Below are positions 35,119 to 43,600 of a DNA stretch of 64,000 nucleotides, one piece after another. The translations under genes and the position numbers were made by a program. Within the stretch, counting starts at the first letter, position 1; the number at the start of each line of letters is the position of its first letter. Under the pieces are notes generated by a model. That model was given only the letters and a program-made list of their open reading frames with translations, was not told where the DNA came from and did not search any database. Origin of the DNA: Yeguia hominis (GTDB lineage: Bacteria; Bacillota; Clostridia; Oscillospirales; Acutalibacteraceae); NCBI RefSeq assembly GCF_014384705.1, contig NZ_JACRSN010000018.1, positions 1 to 64,000 on the forward strand. Reading direction: 5' to 3'.

Positions 35119-35151
35119 AAAGCCGTATTGCAGCTGGAACAATACGGCTTT
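35119..35151 (-). terminator. Terminator after tatD
   Basis: AAAGCCGTATTG and its exact complement with a 9-base loop, 28 bases beyond the tatD stop; T-rich sequence follows on the minus strand. Confidence 0.7.
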
Positions 35152-35178
35152 TAAGGAATTCCTTTTTCTTATCCATTT

Positions 35179-35955
35179 TTATTTTTGCATATCCGAAATT
35201 CGGAAAAGCCGCTTCGCGTTTTCCTCACAGCAGCGCAGCAGTGTTTCCACGGAAATTTCTCTGCGCTGTGCGATCTCTTTGGCAACATAACGGATCATAG
35301 ACGAATCACAGCGATTCCCCCGCAGCGGAACCGGTGCCATATACGGCGCATCCGTCTCCAGAAGAAGTCGGTCCAGCGGAACCATTTCCGCCACCGCTTT
35401 TGCTTTTTTGGCATTTTTAAAAGTTACCGCGCCGCCAAGGCCGAGATACATCCCAAGTGCAAGCGCCTCCTGCGCCGTTTCCGGACTGCCGGAAAAGCAG
35501 TGCAGAACGCCTTTTGGGCGATGCTTCCGCAAAATTTCCATCGTATCCCCATGCGCATCGCGATCGTGGACAATTACCGGAAGCGACAGCTGTTCGGCAA
35601 GCATCAGCTGTTCTTCAAACGCGCGCCGCTGCACCTCGCGCGACGGTGCCTCCTCATAATGGTAATCCAGACCGATTTCGCCAATCGCAACAACCTTCGG
35701 CTGTTTTGTCAGGGCTGCAATTTCCGACTTCGAGGCCTCTGTCCAATCCGAGGCAAACTCCGGATGGAGTCCTACGGCAGCGTAAAAATACGGATAGGCT
35801 TTCGCCAGCGCGACCGACGCCCGGCTGCCCGCAAGGCTGGCCCCGGCATTGACTACCCCGGAAACGCCTCTTTTCGGCAAATCTGCAAGCAGCGATTCCC
35901 GATCCGCATCAAACGCGTCATCGTCATAATGCGCGTGTGAATCAAAAATGCTCAT
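35179..35955 (-). CDS. TatD-family metal-dependent DNase/hydrolase
   Basis: 258 residues with metal ligands in the family order: 'FDSHAHYDDDAF' (HxH near 7-9), 'AIGEIGLDYHYE' (Glu near 92), 'LPVIVHDRDAHGD' (His near 130), 'GVLHCFSG' and 'LLLETDAPYMAPVPLRG' (Asp near 205). TatD enzymes trim DNA or D-aminoacyl ends; placement just after metG with an ATGA overlap is a classical arrangement in Firmicutes. Confidence 0.93.
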   Translation of the reverse strand: MSIFDSHAHYDDDAFDADRESLLADLPKRGVSGVVNAGASLAGSRASVALAKAYPYFYAAVGLHPEFASDWTEASKSEIAALTKQPKVVAIGEIGLDYHYEEAPSREVQRRAFEEQLMLAEQLSLPVIVHDRDAHGDTMEILRKHRPKGVLHCFSGSPETAQEALALGMYLGLGGAVTFKNAKKAKAVAEMVPLDRLLLETDAPYMAPVPLRGNRCDSSMIRYVAKEIAQRREISVETLLRCCEENAKRLFRISDMQK

Positions 35956-37883
35956 CGAATTCGGCTCCCCGCCGGAACGCCGTCTACAAAGACCACTTTC
36001 ACGCCGCCTTCTCCATCGTCAGCAGCAAGCAGCATCCCGTTGCTCTCGACACCGCAAAGTTTGGCCGGCTTGAGATTTGCAACCAAAATCACCTTATGCC
36101 CGATCAAATCTTCCGGCTGATACCACGGTGCAATTCCGGAAGCAATTGTCCGTTCGCCTTCTCCGTCAAACAGCGAGAGCTTCAGCAGCTTTTTCGCACG
36201 TTTGACCGGCTCGCAGGCACGAATCTCTGCCACGCGGAGCTCCACCTTCGCAAAATCTGCAATGTCAATTTGTGCAAGGCCCTCGATTTTGGGCTTTTCC
36301 TCGGTCTTCGGCGGCAAAAGCAACGCATTGAGCGCCTCAATTTCCTTGTCGACGTCGATTCGCGGGAACAGAGTCGCGCCCTTCTGCACCAGTGTGCCGT
36401 CCGGCGTTTTTCCCCAGAAAGCAGACTGTTCATAAGAGACGCAATCACCTGAAATCCCGAGTTGTTCCTGAATCTTCGGCGTGGTTTCAGGCATAAACGG
36501 AGCGATCAAAATCGAAACGATCCGCAGGCTCTCGCAGAGGTTGTACATCACTGCCGCCAGGCGCGGACGATTTTCTTCATCCTTGCACAGCACCCAGGGC
36601 ATCGTTTCATCGATATATTTGTTCGTGCGCGCAATCAGTTTCCAAATCTCTGTCAGCGCTGCAGAGAACTGGAAAGCATCCATATTTTCATCGCATTTCG
36701 CGCGCAGCTGTGTCGCCATCGCGATCAGTTCATCATCGAGCGGGTCTGCCCGGCGCTCTGCCGGAATCACGCCGCCAAAATATTTCTGCACCATCGCCGT
36801 GGTACGGGAAAGCAGGTTGCCCAGATCGTTCGCCAAATCGGAGTTGATCCGGCCAATTAGCGCTTCGTTGGTAAAGAGCCCGTCTGCGCCGAACGGAATC
36901 TCCCGCAGCAGGAAATAGCGGATTGCATCCACGCCGTACCGGGAACAGAGGATCACCGGGTCGACAACGTTGCCTTTGCTCTTGCTCATTTTGGTGCCGT
37001 CTCCGAACAGAAGCCAGCCGTGCCCATAGACTTTTTTCGGCAGCGGAAGCCCCAGCGCCATCAGCATAGCAGGCCAGATAATCGTATGGAACCGCACAAT
37101 TTCTTTGCCAACAAAATGGACGTCCGCCGGCCAGTATTTCCGATAGTCGGAATCGTCATCCGATCCATATCCCATCGCCGTGATATAGTTTGTCAGTGCA
37201 TCCACCCAGACATAAATGACGTGTTTCGGGTCGAAGTCGACCGGAATTCCCCAGGAAAAGCTGGTTCTGGATACACACAGATCGTCAAGCCCCTGTTCAA
37301 TGAACCGGATCATCTCATTTTTCCGGCTTTCCGGCTGGATAAAGTCCGGCTGATCCTCATAAAGCTGAAGCAATCTGTCGCCAAATGCGGAAAGCTTGAA
37401 GAAGTAGGCTTCCTCCGAGGCCATTTTGACTTCCCGTCCGCAGTCCGGGCATTTACCGTCCTTGAGCTGCGTCTCTGTCCAGAATGCTTCGCACGGCGTG
37501 CAGTACCAGCCTTCATACTTTCCTTTATAGATATAGCCCTTGTCATAAAGCGTACGGAAAATTTTCTGTACGGCACGGACGTGATAGTCGTCCGTTGTAC
37601 GGATAAACCGGTCGTTGGAAACATTCAGGAGTTTCCACAAATCCTGGAATCCTGCAACAATTTTGTCGACGTACTCCTTCGGTGTTACACCCGCTTCCTT
37701 CGCTTTGATCTCAATTTTCTGACCGTGTTCATCCGTTCCCGTCAGGAACATGACATCATACCCCTGCATTCGCTTGTATCTGGCAATTGCGTCGGTTGCC
37801 ACTGTGCAGTAGCTGTGGCCGATATGGGCCTTACCCGACGGATAGTAAATCGGGGTCGTAATGTAAAATGTCTTTTTGTCCAT
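35952..37883 (-). CDS. metG: Methionine-tRNA ligase
   Basis: 643 residues from ATG 37883 (GGAGGG eight bases upstream; the open frame extends further but without homology). HIGH motif at 20-23, zinc-type knuckle with four cysteines at about 127-146 ('CTPC...CPDC'), 'GTKMSKSKGN' near 299, and a C-terminal tRNA-binding (TRBD) domain from about 540 ('FAKVELRVAEIRACEPVKRAKKLLKL'). The domain order is typical of Firmicutes MetG1 dimers. No T-box motif is seen upstream. Confidence 0.97.
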   Translation of the reverse strand: MDKKTFYITTPIYYPSGKAHIGHSYCTVATDAIARYKRMQGYDVMFLTGTDEHGQKIEIKAKEAGVTPKEYVDKIVAGFQDLWKLLNVSNDRFIRTTDDYHVRAVQKIFRTLYDKGYIYKGKYEGWYCTPCEAFWTETQLKDGKCPDCGREVKMASEEAYFFKLSAFGDRLLQLYEDQPDFIQPESRKNEMIRFIEQGLDDLCVSRTSFSWGIPVDFDPKHVIYVWVDALTNYITAMGYGSDDDSDYRKYWPADVHFVGKEIVRFHTIIWPAMLMALGLPLPKKVYGHGWLLFGDGTKMSKSKGNVVDPVILCSRYGVDAIRYFLLREIPFGADGLFTNEALIGRINSDLANDLGNLLSRTTAMVQKYFGGVIPAERRADPLDDELIAMATQLRAKCDENMDAFQFSAALTEIWKLIARTNKYIDETMPWVLCKDEENRPRLAAVMYNLCESLRIVSILIAPFMPETTPKIQEQLGISGDCVSYEQSAFWGKTPDGTLVQKGATLFPRIDVDKEIEALNALLLPPKTEEKPKIEGLAQIDIADFAKVELRVAEIRACEPVKRAKKLLKLSLFDGEGERTIASGIAPWYQPEDLIGHKVILVANLKPAKLCGVESNGMLLAADDGEGGVKVVFVDGVPAGSRIR

Positions 37884-38028
37884 GACGTTTTCCCTCCATA
37901 TTTTTTCGGGCCAAAACGGCCCGCGTAAATCGGTTTCCCCTTTTAGAAGCGCCACAAAGGCCGGCCCTTAAAAGCCAGCTGTGCGGTCATCCCCTATTAT
38001 ACCCGTATTTTAGCGGGTTTTCAAGGTT

Positions 38029-39168
38029 TCATTCCGTCTCGCCGTACAAGAATTCCCGCAATTGCGAGGCGTTTGCTTCGAAATCAACCCCAAGCACCAT
38101 ATTCCCCTCCATTCCGTTGATCGTTGCATATTCATCCCAGTAGGTTCCGTCCGCCGGAACCTGCATGGTTTCCGTATCATATTTGGAAAGCCCTGCACCG
38201 ACGCCTGCAAGCTGCAGAATTTCCCCTTCGGAGAGATTATGCGTCACAAGCGGAAGGTACGCATAGGCAAGGGACACCATATCCGCAACATTCTGCTGTT
38301 TGAACGTATCGATCATTGCCAGCACAACCTGGCGCTGCCGGCCGGTCCGGCCGAAATCGCTGTCCAGTTTCCGCATCCGGGCAAAGAAGAGCGCATCCTC
38401 TCCGTCCAGGTGATTGACGCCTGCAGTCGCATCGAACGCGCCTTTGTCATTGATAAATTCGGCCTCATAATCCGAAATTTCCACATCGATTCCGCCCATT
38501 TTATCGATAATTTCCTCGAAGCCGTCAAAATCCACCTGCACATAGCGGTCAATATCAATCCGGAAGTAGTTTTCAATGGTCTGCATCGTCAGTGCCCCGC
38601 CGCCGTAAGCAAACGCAGCATTCAGACGTTCCCACCCGACTGTTGGGATATCCACGTAGATATCGCGCATAAACGAAACCAAACGAATTTTCTTGTTTTT
38701 CGTATCGATCGACATCAGCATCATCGTATCCGAGCGGCCATTGGTACCATCTTTATTCTTGTCTGCGCCGATCAGCAGCACGTTTACAATTTTTTTATCG
38801 CTGATCACATCCCACGCAGGCGCGTCGTCCGGCAGTACCGTATACTGTTCTGTGTCCGCCGGTTCATAGTGCATCCGGGAGGTCAGAAGCAAAAACGCCC
38901 CGCCGCCGACCAACGCCACCACCAACAGAACCGCTAAAAAAGAGAGAAATCCCTTTTTGACGCCGGATTTTCTTCTCCGCCTGCCGCGTCCGCTGGAAAT
39001 TTCCCGGCTATTCTGTGACGCACGCCCGGAAGGCTGTCTGCGCATCGGCTGGTTTTGGTCTCCAGAAGAACTGCTGTAAATATCCCGGTCAACATAGTTG
39101 TAGCGATCAAAATTTTCATACGGGTTTGTTTTTCGATTTCTCGAATTTCCAGTATTTCGGCTTGCCAT
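38029..39168 (-). CDS. LytR-CpsA-Psr (LCP) family cell-wall ligase
   Basis: 379 residues from ATG 39168 (AGGAGG six bases upstream). Residues 1-75 are a long Arg/Ser/Asn-rich cytoplasmic stretch ending RGRRRRKSGVKK, followed by one membrane helix (about 78-100). The LCP domain contains 'GRSDTMMLMSID', 'SFMRDIYVDIP', 'RLNAAFAYGG', 'FEEIIDKMGGIDV' and 'RMRKLDSDFGRTGRQRQ' with the arginines that hold the polyprenyl pyrophosphate. Such enzymes attach anionic polymers or capsules to peptidoglycan. Single-gene unit, divergent from the small membrane protein and iorAB. Confidence 0.93.
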   Translation of the reverse strand: MASRNTGNSRNRKTNPYENFDRYNYVDRDIYSSSSGDQNQPMRRQPSGRASQNSREISSGRGRRRRKSGVKKGFLSFLAVLLVVALVGGGAFLLLTSRMHYEPADTEQYTVLPDDAPAWDVISDKKIVNVLLIGADKNKDGTNGRSDTMMLMSIDTKNKKIRLVSFMRDIYVDIPTVGWERLNAAFAYGGGALTMQTIENYFRIDIDRYVQVDFDGFEEIIDKMGGIDVEISDYEAEFINDKGAFDATAGVNHLDGEDALFFARMRKLDSDFGRTGRQRQVVLAMIDTFKQQNVADMVSLAYAYLPLVTHNLSEGEILQLAGVGAGLSKYDTETMQVPADGTYWDEYATINGMEGNMVLGVDFEANASQLREFLYGETE

Positions 39169-39377
39169 TTGATTCCTCCTGTATTCCACATATGAGTAAA
39201 CATAATTTTTCTGAATATTGTTTCATTTTATTGCAAATCGGAAGGACTGTCAACCATTCCAGTGCGGACCGCACAGATTTTCCGCCTGACTCCGGCAAGC
39301 ACATCTTAAAAAAGACAGTTTCCGACAAAATCCATTCTTTGGGGCATTCCTTTTCGCGGGTTCTGTGTTATAATAAC

Positions 39378-39451
39378 CTTAAGCGTGTCATGCTTGCGCA
39401 TGCCAAAGACGGCGCTGCCGTCTGCGCAAAGCTCCCGCTTTGCCGCTTAAG
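39378..39451. repeat. Cloverleaf-like inverted-repeat element
   Basis: CTTAAGCG (39378-39385) and CGCTTAAG (39444-39451) close a structure with three internal hairpins: CATGC-TTGC-GCATG, AGACGGC-GCT-GCCGTCT, and GCAAAG-CTCCCG-CTTTGC. It is not a tRNA (no anticodon arm or T-loop signature). Confidence 0.55.
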
Positions 39452-39504
39452 AACATTTTAGCTTCGCTATCATAACCTTTTGAGCGTGCCATGCTTGCGC
39501 ATGC
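39383..39504. repeat. Direct repeat, two copies exactly 100 bases apart
   Basis: Copies at 39383-39404 and 39483-39504 share GCGTG(T/C)CATGCTTGCGCATGC, each preceded by ATAACCTT. The first is the initial hairpin of the cloverleaf element. Confidence 0.65.
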
Positions 39505-39575
39505 ATGGCAAACACAAGGATCCGGTTTTCTACGCAGCAATTCTTTGTCTCCATCTTGTTTCCGGAGGGATTTCA

Positions 39576-39698
39576 TTGAAACAACAACCATCCAAAACGC
39601 CTTACGACCGCAAGCGAACGCGATTTATCCGGATTGTCGCCATTATTTGCGCAGTGCTTTTATTCGGATCGGTTCTGCTCAGCGCGGTCTTTACCTAA
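39576..39698 (+). CDS. 40-residue single-pass membrane protein
   Basis: Starts at TTG 39576 with GGAGGGA five bases upstream and reads MKQQPSKTPYDRKRTRFIRI followed by a hydrophobic helix VAIICAVLLFGSVLLSAVFT and stop. Basic cytoplasmic N-terminus, one membrane segment. Short proteins of this build (DUF4044-like) are common in Clostridia; I cannot assign a role. It precedes iorAB by 130 bases and may share its promoter. Confidence 0.55.
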   Translation: MKQQPSKTPYDRKRTRFIRIVAIICAVLLFGSVLLSAVFT

Positions 39699-39827
39699 CC
39701 CACACCCCGGCGGATGTCTTCTCTTGCGAAACAGTTCGACGGGTTGTACAATAAACATATCGGCATTTTATCAGACTTTTCTTGAGGAAAGACTTGATAT
39801 CTGCTTAGAAGGGATGTGCAGAATGCT

Positions 39828-41546
39828 ATGAAGCAACTTTTACAGGGCAATGAAGCGGTTGTCCGCGGCCTGTATGAGGCCGGTGTTACGGTGGTTTCCA
39901 GTTACCCGGGTACCCCGAGTACCGAAATCACAGAAAACGCTGCGAAATATGAAGAGCTCTACTGCGAATGGGCGCCAAACGAAAAGGTGGCGGCCGAAGT
40001 AGCGGCTGGCGCCTCGTTCGGCGGTGCACGCTCATTTTGCGGAATGAAGCACGTCGGATTAAACGTCGCCGCGGATCCCGTATTCACCATGTCCTATATC
40101 GGGGTCAACGGCGGGATGGTCATCGGCGTAGCCGACGACCCGGGAATGCATTCCTCGCAAAACGAACAGGACTCCCGAAATTACGCCAAAGCCGCCAAAC
40201 TTCCGATGCTCGAACCCGCGGACTCTGCAGAATGTCGGGACTTCACCAAGGCAGCCTATGCGCTCTCCGAAGAATATGACACACCGGTCATTCTCCGGCT
40301 GACCACACGCATTGCGCATTCGAGAAGCATCGTTGAACTCGGAGAGCGGGAAGCGCGCGAAAACGCGCCGTATGTCAAAAATCCTGCAAAGAACGTCATG
40401 CTTCCAGCCTTTGCCCGCCCGAAACATATCGCCGTCGAGGCGCGCACGGAAAAACTCACGGCACTCGCAGAAACCGATACCTTCAACCACATCGAAGATA
40501 ATGGTTCTAAAATTGGAGTCATCGCTGCCGGAACCGTCTACCAATATGCAAAGGAAGCGCTGGGAGACAGCGTTTCTTACCTGAAACTCGGCCTGATCTG
40601 GCCGCTTCCGGTCAAGCTGATTCAAAAATTCGCCTCTCTCGTGGACACGCTTTACGTCATTGAGGAGCTCGACAGCTTCATCGAAACCCATTGCCGGTCG
40701 ATCGGCGTTTCTGTGATCGGAAAGGATCTATTCCCGCGCTGCGGAGAATTTTCTCAAAAAACCATCCGTTCCCTCATCCAGAAAGAAACGGTTCCATCGG
40801 TTCAGCTGACGGAGTCCCTGCCCGCGCGTCCGCCGGTCATGTGCTGCGGATGTCCGCACAGAGGCGTGTTTTATGCGCTGAAACGGCTCAAGGTCTACGT
40901 CAGCGGAGATATCGGCTGCTATACGCTCGGCGCCTCGGCGCCGCTCAGCGCAATGGACACCTGCGTCTGTATGGGTGCTTCCGTTTCGGCGCTCCACGGC
41001 TACAATAAGGCCTGCGGCGCCGGTGATCGCGCCGTTGCAGTCATCGGCGACTCCACCTTCATCCACTCCGGAATCACCGGGCTGATTGACGTCGCCTACA
41101 ACCAGAGCAATTCGGTTGTCATCATCCTTGACAATTCCATTACCGGCATGACCGGGCACCAGCAGAACCCAACGACCGGATACAATATCAAAGGTGATCC
41201 CGCACCCTATGTCAATCTGGAAGCGCTTTGCAAAGCAGTTGGAATCCAGCGGGTTCGGGTCTGCGATCCCTATGATCTCCCCGCCATGACCGCGGCCATT
41301 CAGGAAGAGCTCGCCGCGGATGCGCCGTCCGTCATCATTAGCCGCCGGCCCTGCGCGCTGCTCAAAAATGTCCGGCACGCACCCGCACTCACCGTACAGC
41401 CAGATGCCTGTGTCGGCTGTAAAGCCTGTCTTTCCATCGGCTGCCCGGCCATCAGCATCAAAGACGGAAAAGCCGTGATTGACCGGACACAGTGTGTCGG
41501 TTGCGGTGTCTGCACTTCGCTCTGCCGCAAAGGCGCGATTCAGTGA
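39828..41546 (+). CDS. iorA: Indolepyruvate ferredoxin oxidoreductase, alpha subunit
   Basis: 572 residues from ATG 39828, which gives the conserved start 'MKQLLQGNEAVVRGLYEAGV'; a GTG four codons earlier is possible. N-terminal pyruvate-oxidoreductase-like domain ('SSYPGTPSTEI'), thiamine pyrophosphate-binding domain ('GDIGCYTLGA', 'GDSTFIHSGITGLIDVAYNQSN', then N-motif 'ILDNSITGMTGHQ'), and two C-terminal 4Fe-4S motifs ('CVGCKACLSIGCPA', 'CVGCGVCTSLCRKGA'). With IorB it oxidatively decarboxylates aryl pyruvates from Trp, Phe and Tyr to aryl-acetyl-CoA, reducing ferredoxin. Confidence 0.95.
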   Translation: MKQLLQGNEAVVRGLYEAGVTVVSSYPGTPSTEITENAAKYEELYCEWAPNEKVAAEVAAGASFGGARSFCGMKHVGLNVAADPVFTMSYIGVNGGMVIGVADDPGMHSSQNEQDSRNYAKAAKLPMLEPADSAECRDFTKAAYALSEEYDTPVILRLTTRIAHSRSIVELGEREARENAPYVKNPAKNVMLPAFARPKHIAVEARTEKLTALAETDTFNHIEDNGSKIGVIAAGTVYQYAKEALGDSVSYLKLGLIWPLPVKLIQKFASLVDTLYVIEELDSFIETHCRSIGVSVIGKDLFPRCGEFSQKTIRSLIQKETVPSVQLTESLPARPPVMCCGCPHRGVFYALKRLKVYVSGDIGCYTLGASAPLSAMDTCVCMGASVSALHGYNKACGAGDRAVAVIGDSTFIHSGITGLIDVAYNQSNSVVIILDNSITGMTGHQQNPTTGYNIKGDPAPYVNLEALCKAVGIQRVRVCDPYDLPAMTAAIQEELAADAPSVIISRRPCALLKNVRHAPALTVQPDACVGCKACLSIGCPAISIKDGKAVIDRTQCVGCGVCTSLCRKGAIQ

Positions 41547-41562
41547 CTAGGGGGGAAAGAAA

Positions 41563-42144
41563 ATGGAAAACAAAGTAGTCAGTGTTATGATTGTCGGTGT
41601 CGGCGGTCAGGGAACACTTTTGGCCAGCCGTCTGCTCGGCGCCGCCATGATGCAGCTCGGGCATGACGTCAAAGTATCCGAAGTACACGGCATGAGTCAG
41701 CGCGGCGGATCCGTTGTCACGTACGTCCGTTATGGCGAGCATGTGTATTCCCCGATTATTGATGAGGGCGGCGCGGATCTCATTCTCGCTTTTGAACAGC
41801 TCGAAGCCGCAAGATTTTTGCCCTATCTCAAAAAAGGCGGCACCGTAATCGTCAACACCCAGAAAATTGATCCCATGCCGGTTGTCACCGGTGCGGCGCA
41901 GTATCCGGACGGACTTCTCGATCAGATCCGGGCACTCGGTGAAGACGTCCTCGCGATGGATGCACTTTCTCTTGCAGAGGAAGCCGGTTCCGTCAAGGCA
42001 GTCAATGTTGTGCTGATCGGTGCAATGGCCAAAAAGCTCGGCTACGACCGGTCGCTCTGGCTGGACGCTATCCGGACAACTGTCCCGCAAAAATTCCTCG
42101 CCCTCAACGAAAAGGCGTTTGAGCTCGGCTATACAAACGCATAA
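41563..42144 (+). CDS. iorB: Indolepyruvate ferredoxin oxidoreductase, beta subunit
   Basis: 193 residues, gamma-type oxidoreductase fold: 'VMIVGVGGQGTLLASRLLGAAMMQLGHDVKVSEVHGMSQRGGSVVTYVRYG' and 'GGADLILAFEQLEAARFLPYLKKGG'. Partner of IorA, 16 bases downstream with a GGGGGGA ribosome site. Completes the heterodimer; a terminator follows. Confidence 0.95.
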   Translation: MENKVVSVMIVGVGGQGTLLASRLLGAAMMQLGHDVKVSEVHGMSQRGGSVVTYVRYGEHVYSPIIDEGGADLILAFEQLEAARFLPYLKKGGTVIVNTQKIDPMPVVTGAAQYPDGLLDQIRALGEDVLAMDALSLAEEAGSVKAVNVVLIGAMAKKLGYDRSLWLDAIRTTVPQKFLALNEKAFELGYTNA

Positions 42145-42197
42145 ACTCATCTTTCAAAATGCCTGCAGCAACCGGCGGTTGCCTATAAAGCCCAAGA

Positions 42198-42225
42198 AGC
42201 CACAGTGGTTTGCTCCGCTGTGGCT
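42198..42225 (+). terminator. iorAB terminator
   Basis: AGCCACAG and CTGTGGCT with inner GG/CC pairing, followed by GTTCTTTTGGTTTTT, about 55 bases after the iorB stop. Confidence 0.8.
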
Positions 42226-42305
42226 GTTCTTTTGGTTTTTATTGTGATAGAATCATAGGGAGCAAAGCAGAATGATCCCTTGAATCTGCGGAGGTGACTT
42301 CAAAT

Positions 42306-42941
42306 ATGGCAGGACCCAATCCAAACAATATTTATCCTAATGAAGCGCTGAAACAAATCGTGTATATCAAAAACGTCATTACCCGTCCCAATATCCTTGT
42401 TGGCGACTATACCTACTATGATGACGTAAATGGCGCAGAAAAATTCGAGGAGCACGTCACACATCATTATGCGTTTTTGGGTGATAAACTGATCATTGGA
42501 AAATTTTGCGCCATTGCAAAAGGAATTGAATTTGTGATGAACGGCGCAAACCACAGAATGAAAAGCGTATCGACCTATCCGTTCAACATCATGGGCGGCG
42601 GATGGGAAGCCTTCGCCCCGGCACTGGACGACTTGCCGCTTAAGGGAGATACGGTTGTCGGGAACGACGTGTGGATCGGGCAGAACGTAACGGTGATGCC
42701 AGGGGTACACATTGGCGACGGCGCGATTATTGCCGCCGATTCCGTTGTAACGAAAGACATTCCGCCTTATTGCGTCGCAGGCGGAAATCCTTGCCGCGTA
42801 ATCCGGAAGCGGTTTGATGAAGCACTTACCGCCTATCTGATCAATCTCAAATGGTGGGATTGGGATGCAGATAAAATTTTCCGTAACATGGAAGCATTAT
42901 GCAGCGGCGATTTAACAAAAATCAGAAAAATTAGAGACTGA
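42306..42941 (+). CDS. Vat-type (streptogramin A / xenobiotic) O-acetyltransferase
   Basis: 211 residues from ATG 42306 (GGAGGTG nine bases upstream). Left-handed beta-helix acetyltransferase: 'MAGPNPNNIYP', 'ILVGDYTYYDD', 'IGKFCAIAKGIEFVMNGANHRM' with the catalytic His, 'STYPFNIMGGGWE', 'GDTVVGNDVWIGQNVTVMPGVHIGDGAIIAADSVVTKDIPPYCVAGGNPCRVIRKRF' and the C-terminal 'LKWWDWDADKI'. The pattern matches Vat enzymes closely; whether it gives streptogramin resistance is not shown by sequence, since related acetyltransferases (CatB-like) take other substrates. It lies in the accessory island next to an IS. Confidence 0.85.
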   Translation: MAGPNPNNIYPNEALKQIVYIKNVITRPNILVGDYTYYDDVNGAEKFEEHVTHHYAFLGDKLIIGKFCAIAKGIEFVMNGANHRMKSVSTYPFNIMGGGWEAFAPALDDLPLKGDTVVGNDVWIGQNVTVMPGVHIGDGAIIAADSVVTKDIPPYCVAGGNPCRVIRKRFDEALTAYLINLKWWDWDADKIFRNMEALCSGDLTKIRKIRD

Positions 42942-42999
42942 TAACGTTCCGTTTCCTAAAACAGGATGAAATTGAGATTGATAGGGCAGAAGGATTTTG

Positions 43000-43476
43000 A
43001 TGCTGCATGACAACCAAAAGAACACCCGGTTCTCGCAAGGCCTGCTGAAAAAGCTGGTGATCATCGTAGTGGGATCCACGGTTGCTGCTTATGGTATTAC
43101 ACTTGCACTATATGCAGGATTTGGCGGTGCAACGCTTGCGGTACTGTGGCAAGGCATATCTGAAACGGTTTCTATAAGCATCGGTGCGGCTTCTTTTGTT
43201 GTGGCGTTGGGAATGATTTTATTCGCGTTCATTTACGATAAAAGGCAGATTCATATGGGAACCGTGCTCTACCAGATTGTGTACAGCACTTGTGTGGATT
43301 TATTCGCAACTTGCCATATATACAGCAAGCACATATGGATCAATTTCTGTATCATGTTGCTTGGTGTGATTCTGTTCGCAGCCGGAACAGGGCTATATGC
43401 TTCGGCCTCTCTCGGCAGAGGCTCTTATGAGGCCGTAACTTTCGCATTGGCAGAAAAAAAACAACTGACCAGTTAA
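43000..43476 (+). pseudogene. YczE/YyaS-like membrane protein, truncated at the 3' end by an IS
   Basis: Starts at ATG 43000 (AGAAGGA upstream). Four hydrophobic helices follow 'LLKKLVIIVVGSTVAAYGITLALYAGFGG', ending in 'GTGLYASASLGRGSYEAVTFALAEKKQLTS', a conserved YczE-family segment; family members run on for about 50 more residues with a further helix. The frame closes within the left end of the IS256-type element, and no continuation is found beyond the IS, so the insertion was accompanied by deletion. Function of the family is uncertain (YczE is linked to antibiotic production in Bacillus). Confidence 0.7.
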
Positions 43477-43530
43477 AATTGTCCGATAAGGTAAGATAAG
43501 CTGCGCAAATTGAAACGAGCAAAAAAGAAG

Positions 43531-43600
43531 ACATCGTTTGCAGACTCTGATCGAATGAAGTTACCACACACCCATCCTGAAAGAATACAGCAAACGATGT
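43531..43600 (+). promoter_or_regulatory. Inverted repeat sequestering the IS256 transposase start
   Basis: ACATCGTTTGC (43531-43541) and its exact complement (43590-43600) form an 11-bp stem in any transcript that enters from outside; the ATG (43597-43599) lies within the second arm. Such structures in other ISs suppress transposase translation from read-through RNA. Confidence 0.65.

Larger units (their letters stand above)
39169..39575. other. Structured intergenic region
   Basis: No gene seen. It contains a TATAAT at 39369-39374 on the plus strand, the cloverleaf-like element at 39378-39451 and the second repeat copy at 39483-39504. Confidence 0.5.

Noticed and set aside
37884..38028. 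T-box or SAM riboswitch before metG
   Set aside because: The 145-base leader region has hairpins (GGCC-rich) but none of the conserved blocks of either element.
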